Shown: piece after piece, positions 26,095-33,467 of the stretch | Layout: each line of letters opens with the position of its first letter | How positions within the stretch are numbered: position 1 is the first letter of the stretch | Origin: Candidatus Dormiibacterota bacterium | GTDB lineage: Bacteria; Chloroflexota; Dormibacteria; Aeolococcales; Aeolococcaceae | Assembly: GCA_003162415.1 (NCBI GenBank) | Contig: PMOL01000004.1 | Coordinates: forward strand, 186,001 to 250,000 | DNA length: 64,000 nt | Reading direction: 5' to 3' | Notes under the pieces: generated by a model | The model's input: only the letters and a program-made list of their open reading frames with translations | Told to the model about the DNA's origin: nothing | Databases searched by the model: none | Made by a program: the position numbers and the translations under genes

Positions 26095-27213
26095 ATGAGG
26101 GTCGTCATGGATGGGCGGCCGCTCCAGGGAGCGTCCTCGGTTCGCGGGATCGGTAGCTACGAGCGGGGCCTGCTGGCGGGGTTCGCCCAGCTGGATCACC
26201 CGCCCCAGGTCAGCCTGCTGCTCTCCGCCCACCAGGAACCGCCCGCCGAGGTTTCCATCGCGCTGCGGCCGTCGACGCGCCGGATCCCGGTGATCCATCC
26301 CACGCTCCAGCCGATCGCGGACATCGCTTTCGTGGCGAGTGCACTTCGCGGCTCCAAGGCCGATCTCTATCACGCCATCGAGTTCGGACAGCCGTTTCGG
26401 ACGCGACTCCCGGTGGTGGTCACGGTCCACGACCTGATCCCGTTTGTGATGCCGCGCGACTATCCGTGGGTCCGTCGGGCGCGAGTGCCGGGATTGCACC
26501 TGATCCGCCGAGCCGATGCGGTGATCGCCGTTTCGGACTCGACCCGTCGTGATGTGCTCCGCTTCACGAGGACGGATCCGCGGCGGATCACGGTGATCCC
26601 GGAGGGGATCTCGCCCGTGTTCCGACCCGCCTCGGCCGATGCGGTGCAGCGGCTTCGCGCACAGCTGCGGCTGGACCGGCCGTTCCTGCTCGCGGTCGGC
26701 ACCTTCGACCCTCGCAAGCGCATCGCGCTCCTCGCCGACGTGGTCAGCCGCGTTCGCCAGGACCACGATGTCGCCCTGGTCATCGCCGGCGATCAGGGGA
26801 CCTTCACGCAAGTGGTGACCGACCAGCTGGCTCGGGCCGGTCTCGCCGAGCACGCTCGCGTCATCGGCCACGTGACCACCGACGACCTCGTTGCCCTGTA
26901 CACCGCCGCGGAGCTCTTCGTCTTCACCTCCGCGTATGAGGGCTTCGGACTGCCGCCGCTGGAAGCGATGGCGTGCGGCACACCCGCGGTCGTCTTCGAC
27001 AATTCATCGCTTCCCGAGGTGAGCGGTCCCGCCGCGAGCATGGTGCCTGACGGTGATACAGGTGCCATGGCAGCGGCGATCACCCGCCTCCTGAGCGACC
27101 CGGCGGAGCGCGAACGACGGCAATCCCAGGGTCTCGCGTGGTCAGCTACCTTCACGTGGCGCCGCGCCGCGGAGATGACGGGCGACGTCTATCGCAGCGC
27201 AGTCGAGCGCTGA
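26095..27213 (+). CDS. Glycosyltransferase family 4 (GT-B)
   Basis: 372 residues, GT-B fold with N-terminal acceptor half (VVMDGRPLQ, GIGSYERGLL) and C-terminal nucleotide-sugar half starting FLLAVGTFDPRKR. The EX7E catalytic/donor motif appears as EGFGLPPLE with the typical MACGTPAVVFDNSSLPEV following. These retaining enzymes usually transfer mannose, glucose or similar residues. Convergent with the next gene 13 nt away. Substrate not predictable. Confidence 0.9.
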   Translation: MRVVMDGRPLQGASSVRGIGSYERGLLAGFAQLDHPPQVSLLLSAHQEPPAEVSIALRPSTRRIPVIHPTLQPIADIAFVASALRGSKADLYHAIEFGQPFRTRLPVVVTVHDLIPFVMPRDYPWVRRARVPGLHLIRRADAVIAVSDSTRRDVLRFTRTDPRRITVIPEGISPVFRPASADAVQRLRAQLRLDRPFLLAVGTFDPRKRIALLADVVSRVRQDHDVALVIAGDQGTFTQVVTDQLARAGLAEHARVIGHVTTDDLVALYTAAELFVFTSAYEGFGLPPLEAMACGTPAVVFDNSSLPEVSGPAASMVPDGDTGAMAAAITRLLSDPAERERRQSQGLAWSATFTWRRAAEMTGDVYRSAVER

Positions 27214-27226
27214 CCGCGGAGAGCGG

Positions 27227-28759
27227 CTACTCCTTTTCGGTCACGTGGTACTCGAGGTACGCGCCGAACATCAGCCGGGTCTGCGCCTCGAGCGCGGGGA
27301 TGACGCTCAGCGCCAATCCGACAACCGGGTAGGTGAACAGCTGGAGCTCCGCCCATCGCCGGCGCCACCATGGCCATCCTCGCGGTTTTGGGCTGATGCG
27401 ATAGTCAACCTGCACGAGCAGGAGCGTGTTCAGCAGCGTGATGGTGAGAATGCTCGCGCTGAGACTTCCGAGCAGCGCTGACGTTGACGACAGGCTGTAG
27501 TCGAGGTCGATGAACGCCGGGAGCGCACCTCCGAAGAACAGCAGCAATGGGAGGGTCGCCCACGTCAGATGGTTGAAGATGAGGTTCGAATATCTCCGAG
27601 CGCGCACCCGCCTCGGAATCTCCGGGTGGAGCAGCATTCGTGAGGTCACGTAAGGGATATCGGTTGCTCCCCATGCCCATCGCTTGATCTGGTTGTACTG
27701 CGATGCGTGGGTCGCGGCGTAGCCGCGTGCGCGCGGCGCATCGCCATACACGGGAAGGAATGCCGGCCTGGTGTTGAGCTTGCCGCCGGTGTGGAAGAAC
27801 GCCTTCCAGAAGAACCGCGAGTCCTCGGGGATCACGTCGGAGTCCCAGTAGCCGACGCTTGCCAGCAGCTCGAGCGACATCGAGTACGAGGAGAACATCA
27901 CGAGGCGACGCGGGTGCTGGTGCAGGAACATCTGCCACTGTGTCGCCGCGGTGGCCATCACACGCACGGCGGTGGGGACTCGCCAGATGTTGTTGAGAAA
28001 GACCGGAACGGGCTGCCAGATCGAGAGAAGCCGGTCCTTCGCCGAGCAGAACTGGAAGGTGATATATGCGAAATACTGCGGATGCAGCCGGAAATCGGAG
28101 TCGAGGTCGGTCACCATGGTGCGCGCCGGGTCGAGACCGAGTTCGTCGCAGGCCGCCTTGAGGACGGGGCCTCCATACGCCATCGCCGCCGATTTGCCGA
28201 CCACGATGCCGGGCAGCAGCGGATCTTTGATGTGCAGGAACAATCGAAACGAGGCGGCGAACTCCTCGCGCAGCCGGGTCACGTTCTCGATGCCGCCCAG
28301 GTCGGTCTCGCGGGTGATGATCGCGCAGACGCGGAGGTGTTCCGGGTAGTTCTGCGCGACCAGGGCCGCCACGGTTGCGCGGAGGACGTCATACGACTCC
28401 GTGTAGGTTGGGATGAGCGCGCACTGCACAACCTCCGATGGAGCCGGCGCTCCCTGGGGCAGCGACGCCTCGAGCTGCTGGCAGCGCTGCCACCAGTCGA
28501 TGACCTCGGTCGCCTTGAGCGCCTTGAGCGTCTGACGCACGCCTCGGACGGTCACCGTCGTCCGCACCAGCCAGTAGGCATCGAGCAGCACCGCGCCGAG
28601 GCCGAGGATCCAGAGCATCCCGGGGTCGTTCAGCCTGATTGCGAACGCCGCAACCACCGGGACGAGCAGCGCGAACCACGTGAGCGCGCCCGGGAGGATT
28701 TCAAGGAGCCGCTGCTGGGTATGTTGCGACAGCGGGATCGCCGTGGATCGCGCGATCAT
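27227..28759 (-). CDS. Membrane glycosyltransferase family 2 (cellulose synthase-like, processive type)
   Basis: 510 residues from the ATG at 28759. Two N-terminal transmembrane helices (about 20-60) precede the cytoplasmic GT2 domain, and three or four helices follow at the C-terminus. Catalytic features: ALIPTYTESYD, TDLDSDFR (DxD), EDSRFFWKAF (the ED of the TED-type motif) and QIKRWAWGA, equivalent to QxxRW of processive synthases. Such enzymes polymerise and extrude beta-linked glycans. Upstream frame to 29068 is Arg-rich antisense sequence and is rejected. TAGACT lies 8 nt before the start. Confidence 0.85.
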   Translation of the reverse strand: MIARSTAIPLSQHTQQRLLEILPGALTWFALLVPVVAAFAIRLNDPGMLWILGLGAVLLDAYWLVRTTVTVRGVRQTLKALKATEVIDWWQRCQQLEASLPQGAPAPSEVVQCALIPTYTESYDVLRATVAALVAQNYPEHLRVCAIITRETDLGGIENVTRLREEFAASFRLFLHIKDPLLPGIVVGKSAAMAYGGPVLKAACDELGLDPARTMVTDLDSDFRLHPQYFAYITFQFCSAKDRLLSIWQPVPVFLNNIWRVPTAVRVMATAATQWQMFLHQHPRRLVMFSSYSMSLELLASVGYWDSDVIPEDSRFFWKAFFHTGGKLNTRPAFLPVYGDAPRARGYAATHASQYNQIKRWAWGATDIPYVTSRMLLHPEIPRRVRARRYSNLIFNHLTWATLPLLLFFGGALPAFIDLDYSLSSTSALLGSLSASILTITLLNTLLLVQVDYRISPKPRGWPWWRRRWAELQLFTYPVVGLALSVIPALEAQTRLMFGAYLEYHVTEKE

Positions 28760-28767
28760 CTGCACCC

Positions 28768-28773
28768 AGTCTA
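28768..28773 (-). promoter_or_regulatory. -10 element TAGACT, near-leaderless spacing (membrane GT2)
   Basis: TAGACT on the minus strand, 8 nt before the ATG at 28759, inside the 38-bp divergent intergenic region. Confidence 0.45.
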
Positions 28774-28797
28774 CCGATCCATCACATACGAGCCTGA

Positions 28798-30084
28798 ATG
28801 CCCCAAAAACCCAGCGACCCCACCGTCGACACCGACTCGGACGAAGCAGAGACGCCGGCAGCCGAGGTGCTCGAGGTCGTCGAGGATGACGATGAGGACG
28901 ACGCCGACGACATCGCGATCGAGATCGGCGTGGTCGCCGAGGTCGACGACGATGACGACGATGAGGAGGAGGTCGTCGTGGTCGCAGCGCCCGTCGTGGT
29001 CGCGCCCGCTCCGCGTCCTTCGCCGACACCCGGCCGACCGCCCGGGGCGCGCGAGGAGCCGCCGCCACCCTTCGGGGTCGGTGAGCACGTGATCCTCACG
29101 TCGAACACACGGCCCCGCACCGGCAGCCCGATCGGCGACTACCCGGTCGGATCGACCGGCATCGTCGAGACGGTCCTGAGCCAGACCGCGATCGTCCGGT
29201 TCGACCGCCACTCGGAAACCAAGGAGGTGGTCGCCTTCACGTGCCTGGAGACCGCCGAGACACCGGAACGGCACGCCGAGCTCACCCTGCTCATGGTCGA
29301 GCCCGTCCGCGTGGGCGATCGAGGGCCACGACCGGCAGCCAATGGAGCGTCGGCGCCGCCGGCGGTCGACCCCGACCCCAAGCCCGCTGAGGCGGCAGCA
29401 GCGCCACCCAAGGCAGTCCCGGCGCCGTCGCAACCAGCTACCACAGGCAAGCCGGCCGGCGCGAACGCGTCGATGACGGCGACCGCGTCGAGGACCGCGA
29501 CGGCGTCCAAGCCGGCGCAGCCCCTGAAGGTGGGACCCGCTCCGAAGACGGCCGCGGCCACGAAAGCAGTGGCGGCCAAGAGTTCGGCTCCAGCCAAGAG
29601 TTCGGTTGCAGCCAAGAGTTCGGTTGCAGCCAAGACCCCGGCAGCTGCCAAGACCGCCGCGAAGCCGAAGCCCACCGTGAAAGCCAAGCCCGCGGCCAAA
29701 GGCACGTCCGTTGCCAAGGTGAAGCCTCCGGCCGCCGCCAAGTCAAAATCGGCGGCCAGGACCACCACGGTCAGCAAGACCGCGGCGCGATCCAAAGCTC
29801 CGGCTGCGAAGTCGTCGGCCAAATCGACCGCGAAGCCGGTGGCGAAGGCTAGGCCGGCAAAGAAACCGGTGGCCAAGGCCAAGCCGGTAGCGGCGAAGAA
29901 GCCGGTCGCCAAGCCGGTGGCGAAGGCCAAGGCCGTGCCGGCGAAGAAGCCGGTAGCCAAGCCGGTGACCAGGCCCGCTGCCAAGACAGCCGCAAAGGCG
30001 GCTCGTCCGGTGGCCGCGAAACGGCCGTCGGCACCGGCCAAGTCAGCGAAAGCAAAGTCGGCAGCAACCCGCCGGGGTCGCTGA
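28798..30084 (+). CDS. Acidic-globular-H1-like chimeric protein, putative nucleoid protein
   Basis: 428 residues in three blocks. Residues 1-60 are strongly acidic (runs of D/E such as VVEDDDEDDADD). A Pro-rich spacer follows. Then comes a small compact domain (about 90-150, FGVGEHVILTS to VAFTCLETAE) that looks like an SH3/KOW-type beta-barrel. From about 190 to the end is a Lys/Ala/Pro-rich tail with repeated AAKKPVAK-like units, resembling eukaryotic histone H1 tails and the tails of actinobacterial HupB and bacterial H1-like proteins. Such tails bind DNA or RNA non-specifically. Cytoplasmic, no signal. The domain combination is unusual and the function is inferred only from composition. 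Confidence 0.75.
   Translation: MPQKPSDPTVDTDSDEAETPAAEVLEVVEDDDEDDADDIAIEIGVVAEVDDDDDDEEEVVVVAAPVVVAPAPRPSPTPGRPPGAREEPPPPFGVGEHVILTSNTRPRTGSPIGDYPVGSTGIVETVLSQTAIVRFDRHSETKEVVAFTCLETAETPERHAELTLLMVEPVRVGDRGPRPAANGASAPPAVDPDPKPAEAAAAPPKAVPAPSQPATTGKPAGANASMTATASRTATASKPAQPLKVGPAPKTAAATKAVAAKSSAPAKSSVAAKSSVAAKTPAAAKTAAKPKPTVKAKPAAKGTSVAKVKPPAAAKSKSAARTTTVSKTAARSKAPAAKSSAKSTAKPVAKARPAKKPVAKAKPVAAKKPVAKPVAKAKAVPAKKPVAKPVTRPAAKTAAKAARPVAAKRPSAPAKSAKAKSAATRRGR
29575..29634 (+). repeat. 18-bp tandem repeat inside the H1-like tail
   Basis: GCCAAGAGTTCGG recurs at 29575, 29593 and 29611 with period 18 bp, and GCCAAGA again at 29629. It encodes AKSSVA-type hexapeptides, evidence that the basic tail grew by in-frame slippage. 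Confidence 0.8.
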
Positions 30085-30097
30085 TCAGCCCGGCCTC

Positions 30098-30826
30098 CTA
30101 CCCCGCCTGGGGTGTGGCCAAGGGCTCCGGCAGCGCGGCGTAGACCCCGCGGTACGCGGGCGGCAGGAGTTCGGCGATTCGCGATCCGATGAGATCCGCG
30201 ACCGCCTGGTCGTCACGCCGATCTCCGGGAACCCGCTCCGGTAGTTTGAAGGCGGGTCCCACGCTCAGGCGGATGGGCACGCGTTTGGGGAACTTCCGAC
30301 CACGGGGGAGCGCGGCCTCGCTGCCCCAGACCCCCACGGGCAGGATCGAGGCGCCCGACCGTCGCGCGAGAAATCCAACGCCCGCCTCAGCACGACGCAT
30401 GCCGGGTGTGGACGAGCGGGTGCCCTCGAGGAAGATCAGCAGGCGACCCCGCCTGGAGAGGATGTCGAGGGCGGTTCGCAGGGCGCGCCGGTCGGCGGCA
30501 CCGCGGTCGATCGGGAAGCAATTGCACCCGGCGAGGATCCAGGCGATGATCGGGTTGTTGAACAGCTCGCGCTTTGACATGCAGTAGAGAACGCCCGGTC
30601 CGAAGCCCCCGAAGATCCAGGGATCGATGTTGCTCAGGTGATTGCAGACAATCAGCAGAGGTCCCTGGGGCGGCACCTTCGACATGGCGTCGACCTGGAG
30701 CCCACGCCCGAAGAATCCGCGCAGCGACGCCCGGCAGGTCAGCGACACGGCCTTGTAGCGCCAGCTCCTGGTCCCATCGTCGCGAACCGGAAACCGCTCG
30801 GGAAACCCAGGGATTTCGTCAGTCAC
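30098..30826 (-). CDS. plsC: 1-acylglycerol-3-phosphate O-acyltransferase family (PlsC-like)
   Basis: 242 residues. The HX4D catalytic motif is in VCNHLSNIDPW, the FPIDRGA block follows, and the substrate-phosphate motif is FLEGTRSSTPG. These place it in the PlsC family that acylates lysophosphatidate in membrane phospholipid synthesis. It is a short single-domain form with no extra transmembrane helices. Start is GTG at 30826 with TACCAT (30834-30839) exactly 7 nt upstream. Acyl-donor preference unknown. Confidence 0.85.
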   Translation of the reverse strand: MTDEIPGFPERFPVRDDGTRSWRYKAVSLTCRASLRGFFGRGLQVDAMSKVPPQGPLLIVCNHLSNIDPWIFGGFGPGVLYCMSKRELFNNPIIAWILAGCNCFPIDRGAADRRALRTALDILSRRGRLLIFLEGTRSSTPGMRRAEAGVGFLARRSGASILPVGVWGSEAALPRGRKFPKRVPIRLSVGPAFKLPERVPGDRRDDQAVADLIGSRIAELLPPAYRGVYAALPEPLATPQAG

Positions 30827-30833
30827 GAGCTCG

Positions 30834-30839
30834 ATGGTA
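30834..30839 (-). promoter_or_regulatory. -10 element TACCAT, leaderless spacing (plsC)
   Basis: TACCAT on the minus strand, 7 nt before the GTG of plsC; no Shine-Dalgarno. Confidence 0.45.
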
Positions 30840-30861
30840 GGGCGTGGCGCATAGGCGGCAA

Positions 30862-30867
30862 TACAAT
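30862..30867 (+). promoter_or_regulatory. -10 element TACAAT for tRNA-Lys
   Basis: TACAAT lies 10 nt before the mature 5' end of the tRNA gene, in the 51-bp interval between plsC and the tRNA; the -35 region is poorly conserved. Confidence 0.5.
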
Positions 30868-30877
30868 CCTGGGTCCG

Positions 30878-30948
30878 GCCCCCTTAGCTCATCGGTAGAG
30901 CAGCCGGCTTTTAACCGGTTGAGGGAGGTTCGATTCCTCCAGGGGGCA
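30878..30948 (+). tRNA. tRNA-Lys (anticodon TTT)
   Basis: Complete cloverleaf: 7-bp acceptor GCCCCCT/AGGGGGC with discriminator A. D-arm GCTC/GAGC with loop ATCGGTA, anticodon stem GCCGG/CCGGT (one G-U) with loop CTTTTAA (anticodon TTT at 30910-30912), and T-arm GGAGG/CCTCC with loop TTCGATT. The CCA end is not encoded. The antisense strand of the 3' half (30911-30948) is the 3' end of an ATP-grasp gene. Confidence 0.97.
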
Positions 30949-32200
30949 TCTCGCGAATGTCGACATCCAGCAGCGCCTGCGCCTCACGCAGCGCGGACTC
31001 CACGGGCTCCGGACTGTCTCCGCGGGCGAAGATGAAGCCGAGGTAGCGGTCTCCTTCCGGCAGCGGCACCACTGGCTGGCCCACGGGAATCGACAGCGTG
31101 ACCCCGGTGATACCCGGAATCGACTCAGCGAGATTCGCACCACCGATACCGCGCAGGATCCCCGCGGCGCTTATGGGCAGCATGAACACACCGCACGCCC
31201 TGTCGACCATGTGCATCGCGCCCAACTCGAGTCCACACGCCTCGCGAAGGATGACGTTCTCCAGCGACCGCGTCTCCCCGGGTGCGTCGTCGCACTCGAC
31301 GCGGATGATCTGCGAGCACAGCCCGCCAATCGAGCGTGCCGCGACCTCGATGACAATCGGAACCGAGTCCGCCATGCGGACCTCCGCGTGGACCGGGCCG
31401 TGCTGCAGTCCGAGTGCGGTGACCGCGTCGCGCGCCGCGCTGATGACCGCAACCTGCGCCGGATCATCAAGGCGCGACGGGGTCACGTATATCGTCTCCT
31501 CGAAGAATGGGCCGGCCAGCGGATCGGGCTTGTCGAAGATCGCGATGACCTCGAGAACTCCTTGGTGCACAAGGCCTTCGAGGGCCACCTCGACACCGTC
31601 CACGTAGCTTTCCACGAGCAGCGGGGAGACCGATCCATCCGCACAGATCTCGCGCAGGAGTGATGCCACGCGCACCACGGCTGCACCTGCGGCAGTCCGG
31701 TCATCAGCGCGGATCACGCCGCGACTCGCCGCCAGATCAACCGGTTTGATGACGCACGGGAGGCCCGTGACACTGATCGCCGAGTCGATGTCCGCAGCGC
31801 CGGCGTGAACATCGAGCGCCGCGAAACGAGGTTGCGGCAGCCCGTTCTCGGTGAGGCGTTGGCGGAGGAGCCGCTTGTCGCGCGTGGCCGCGACCGACTG
31901 CACCGGATTCCGGCTCGGCGTCCTCAGCCGTTCGGCGACAGTTGCGGCGGTGAGCACCGATCCCTCGTCGACTCCCACGACCGCGTCGACCGGCCATCGG
32001 CTCGCAAAGTCCGCGGCTCGCTCCGCCGACTCTGCGGGGCGGCGAAGATCGAGCGTCAGCACGCGTCCCTCCATCAGCGCGGCGAGCGTCGGCGCCTCGT
32101 TTGAGGCGACCACGACCTGCAGGCCAAGCTCCTCGGCTGCATGGAGGAATGCCGTGGCGCGATATGTCTCAGTCGGCAGGATGAGCATCACCCGCGGCAT
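30911..32200 (-). CDS. ATP-grasp ligase-like protein
   Basis: 429 residues of the carbamoyl-phosphate-synthase/biotin-carboxylase/PurK-like ATP-grasp superfamily. An N-terminal preATP-grasp domain (MLILPTETYRATAF) comes first. The ATP-grasp core includes CVIKPVDLAASRGV, LLVESYVDGVEVALEG and the metal-binding VHAEVRM and IVIEVAARSIGG segments. Related proteins ligate amino acids or peptides, but no substrate is evident. ATG start, with TAGGCT (32207-32212) 6 nt upstream. The last 12 codons plus stop (encoding MPPGGIEPPSTG) lie on the antisense of tRNA-Lys, so the native C-terminus was probably replaced or extended into the tRNA gene. Confidence 0.85.
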   Translation of the reverse strand: MPRVMLILPTETYRATAFLHAAEELGLQVVVASNEAPTLAALMEGRVLTLDLRRPAESAERAADFASRWPVDAVVGVDEGSVLTAATVAERLRTPSRNPVQSVAATRDKRLLRQRLTENGLPQPRFAALDVHAGAADIDSAISVTGLPCVIKPVDLAASRGVIRADDRTAAGAAVVRVASLLREICADGSVSPLLVESYVDGVEVALEGLVHQGVLEVIAIFDKPDPLAGPFFEETIYVTPSRLDDPAQVAVISAARDAVTALGLQHGPVHAEVRMADSVPIVIEVAARSIGGLCSQIIRVECDDAPGETRSLENVILREACGLELGAMHMVDRACGVFMLPISAAGILRGIGGANLAESIPGITGVTLSIPVGQPVVPLPEGDRYLGFIFARGDSPEPVESALREAQALLDVDIREMPPGGIEPPSTG

Positions 32201-32206
32201 TGGATC

Positions 32207-32212
32207 AGCCTA
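32207..32212 (-). promoter_or_regulatory. -10 element TAGGCT, leaderless spacing (ATP-grasp gene)
   Basis: TAGGCT on the minus strand, 6 nt before the ATG at 32200, in the 37-bp divergent spacer with nfuA. Confidence 0.45.
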
Positions 32213-32237
32213 CGCCGACGATTCCAGCCGACGTACC

Positions 32238-32834
32238 ATGGTCGTGCGCGTGAAGGAACCGACAATCTCAATCACCGACTTCGCTTTGACCCGCATCGAG
32301 CAGGTCCGCGCCAATCGCAAACAGCCGGAAGCAGGCGTACGAATCGCCATCACAGGACGGCAGGCCGGCGCGTTCACCTATGACCTGTCGCTGGTCAACC
32401 CCGGCGACGAGCGTGACGGCGAGATGGTGGTCGAGGGACCCTCGGGAGTGCGCTTCACGATGCCGCTGGCTTCGGCGCAGTACCTCGACGGCGTCACCAT
32501 CGACGCCGACCGGGCGCGCGGCGCCCTGACCGTGGACAACCCGAATCCGCTCTGGTTCGACGATCTTGCTCGCGACGTGCAGCAACTCCTGGATGACGAG
32601 ATCAACCCGTCGGTTGCAAGCCACGGCGGGTACATCGACCTGCTCGACGTCAGCGACGGCGTTGCCTTCATCCACATGGGCGGCGGTTGCCAGGGCTGCG
32701 GCATGGCCGAAGTGACTTTGGGGCAGGGCGTGCGCGTGGCGATCCTCGAGCGATTCCCTCAGATCACCGACGTCCGGGATACGACGGACCATGCCCAGGG
32801 GACGAATCCCTACTACCAGGCGGCGAAGAAATAG
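32238..32834 (+). CDS. nfuA: Fe-S biogenesis protein NfuA-like
   Basis: 198 residues. The N-terminal half is a HesB/A-type scaffold domain without cysteines (ISITDFALTRIEQV, GAFTYDL), as in NfuA. The C-terminal half is a NifU domain with the cluster-binding C151-x-x-C154 in MGGGCQGCGMAE. NfuA carries a [4Fe-4S] cluster at a dimer interface and delivers it to client enzymes. The length matches E. coli NfuA. The ATG at 32238 overlaps a TACCAT hexamer that could be a -10, so a GTG at 32250 is an alternative start. Convergent to the GNAT gene, 7 nt apart. Confidence 0.9.
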   Translation: MVVRVKEPTISITDFALTRIEQVRANRKQPEAGVRIAITGRQAGAFTYDLSLVNPGDERDGEMVVEGPSGVRFTMPLASAQYLDGVTIDADRARGALTVDNPNPLWFDDLARDVQQLLDDEINPSVASHGGYIDLLDVSDGVAFIHMGGGCQGCGMAEVTLGQGVRVAILERFPQITDVRDTTDHAQGTNPYYQAAKK

Positions 32835-32841
32835 CCGTGCC

Positions 32842-33345
32842 CTACGCCTGAGCCGGTGAGCCCTCCCCAGCCGGGGTGACCCCGGTGTCGAGCCAGTAGT
32901 CGATCCAGCTCTCCCGGGTCGCGCCGAGGTGGTCGTACACAGCCTGCGCGGCCAGGTTGTCGGGTGCGGTCTGCCAGGTCATGCGAATCGCCCCGTGCCG
33001 CCGGCAGCGCTCGAGGCAGGCTGCGACCAGCTCGGAGCCGACGCCGTGCCCCCGAGACGAGGCGATGACGTACAGGTCGTTCATGACGCCGATCCGCCCC
33101 GAGGTCGTCGTCTCCCAGATCCAGAACAGGGTGGCGAACCCGACATCCTCGCCACCGTCGGAGGCGATCAACTGCACCCCCTCGTGGGTTGGATCCGCCA
33201 TCAGCGAGCGTGCCATCGTGAGTAGCGCCGAATCGGACGGCTGGACGCGGTAGAAATCGCAGTAGGCGCGCATCAACGGGAGCAGCCGGAGCAGGCGTGC
33301 CTCGGTATCGACGATGCCAATCTCCACGCGGGCAATTTCCGGCAT
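32842..33345 (-). CDS. GNAT family N-acetyltransferase
   Basis: 167 residues from the ATG at 33345, which has an AGGAGAG Shine-Dalgarno 4 nt upstream. It is one of few genes here with a strong ribosome-binding site. The acetyl-CoA site appears as VIASSRGHGVGSELVAAC (motif A, R-x-x-G-x-G), followed by RMTWQTAPDNLAAQAVYDHLGA (motif B). The acceptor cannot be predicted. The longer upstream frame to 33501 is not supported. Confidence 0.85.
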   Translation of the reverse strand: MPEIARVEIGIVDTEARLLRLLPLMRAYCDFYRVQPSDSALLTMARSLMADPTHEGVQLIASDGGEDVGFATLFWIWETTTSGRIGVMNDLYVIASSRGHGVGSELVAACLERCRRHGAIRMTWQTAPDNLAAQAVYDHLGATRESWIDYWLDTGVTPAGEGSPAQA

Positions 33346-33467
33346 CTCTCTCTCCTGGATTTGCGACGATTCTGGCCGGCACGCTGTCTGGCTTTTTAGC
33401 GGCCTGGGGTCATTGTCGTTCCACAGTCGCAACCGGAATTCAACACGAGATCGGCAAAGCTGCTCGG

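Noticed and set aside
29139-30041. 300-codon minus-strand Ala/Gly/Phe-rich frame with membrane-like composition
   Set aside because: It is the complement of the Lys/Ala tail repeats (AAG codons read as CTT), so hydrophobicity is a by-product; the plus-strand frame continues into a structured domain.
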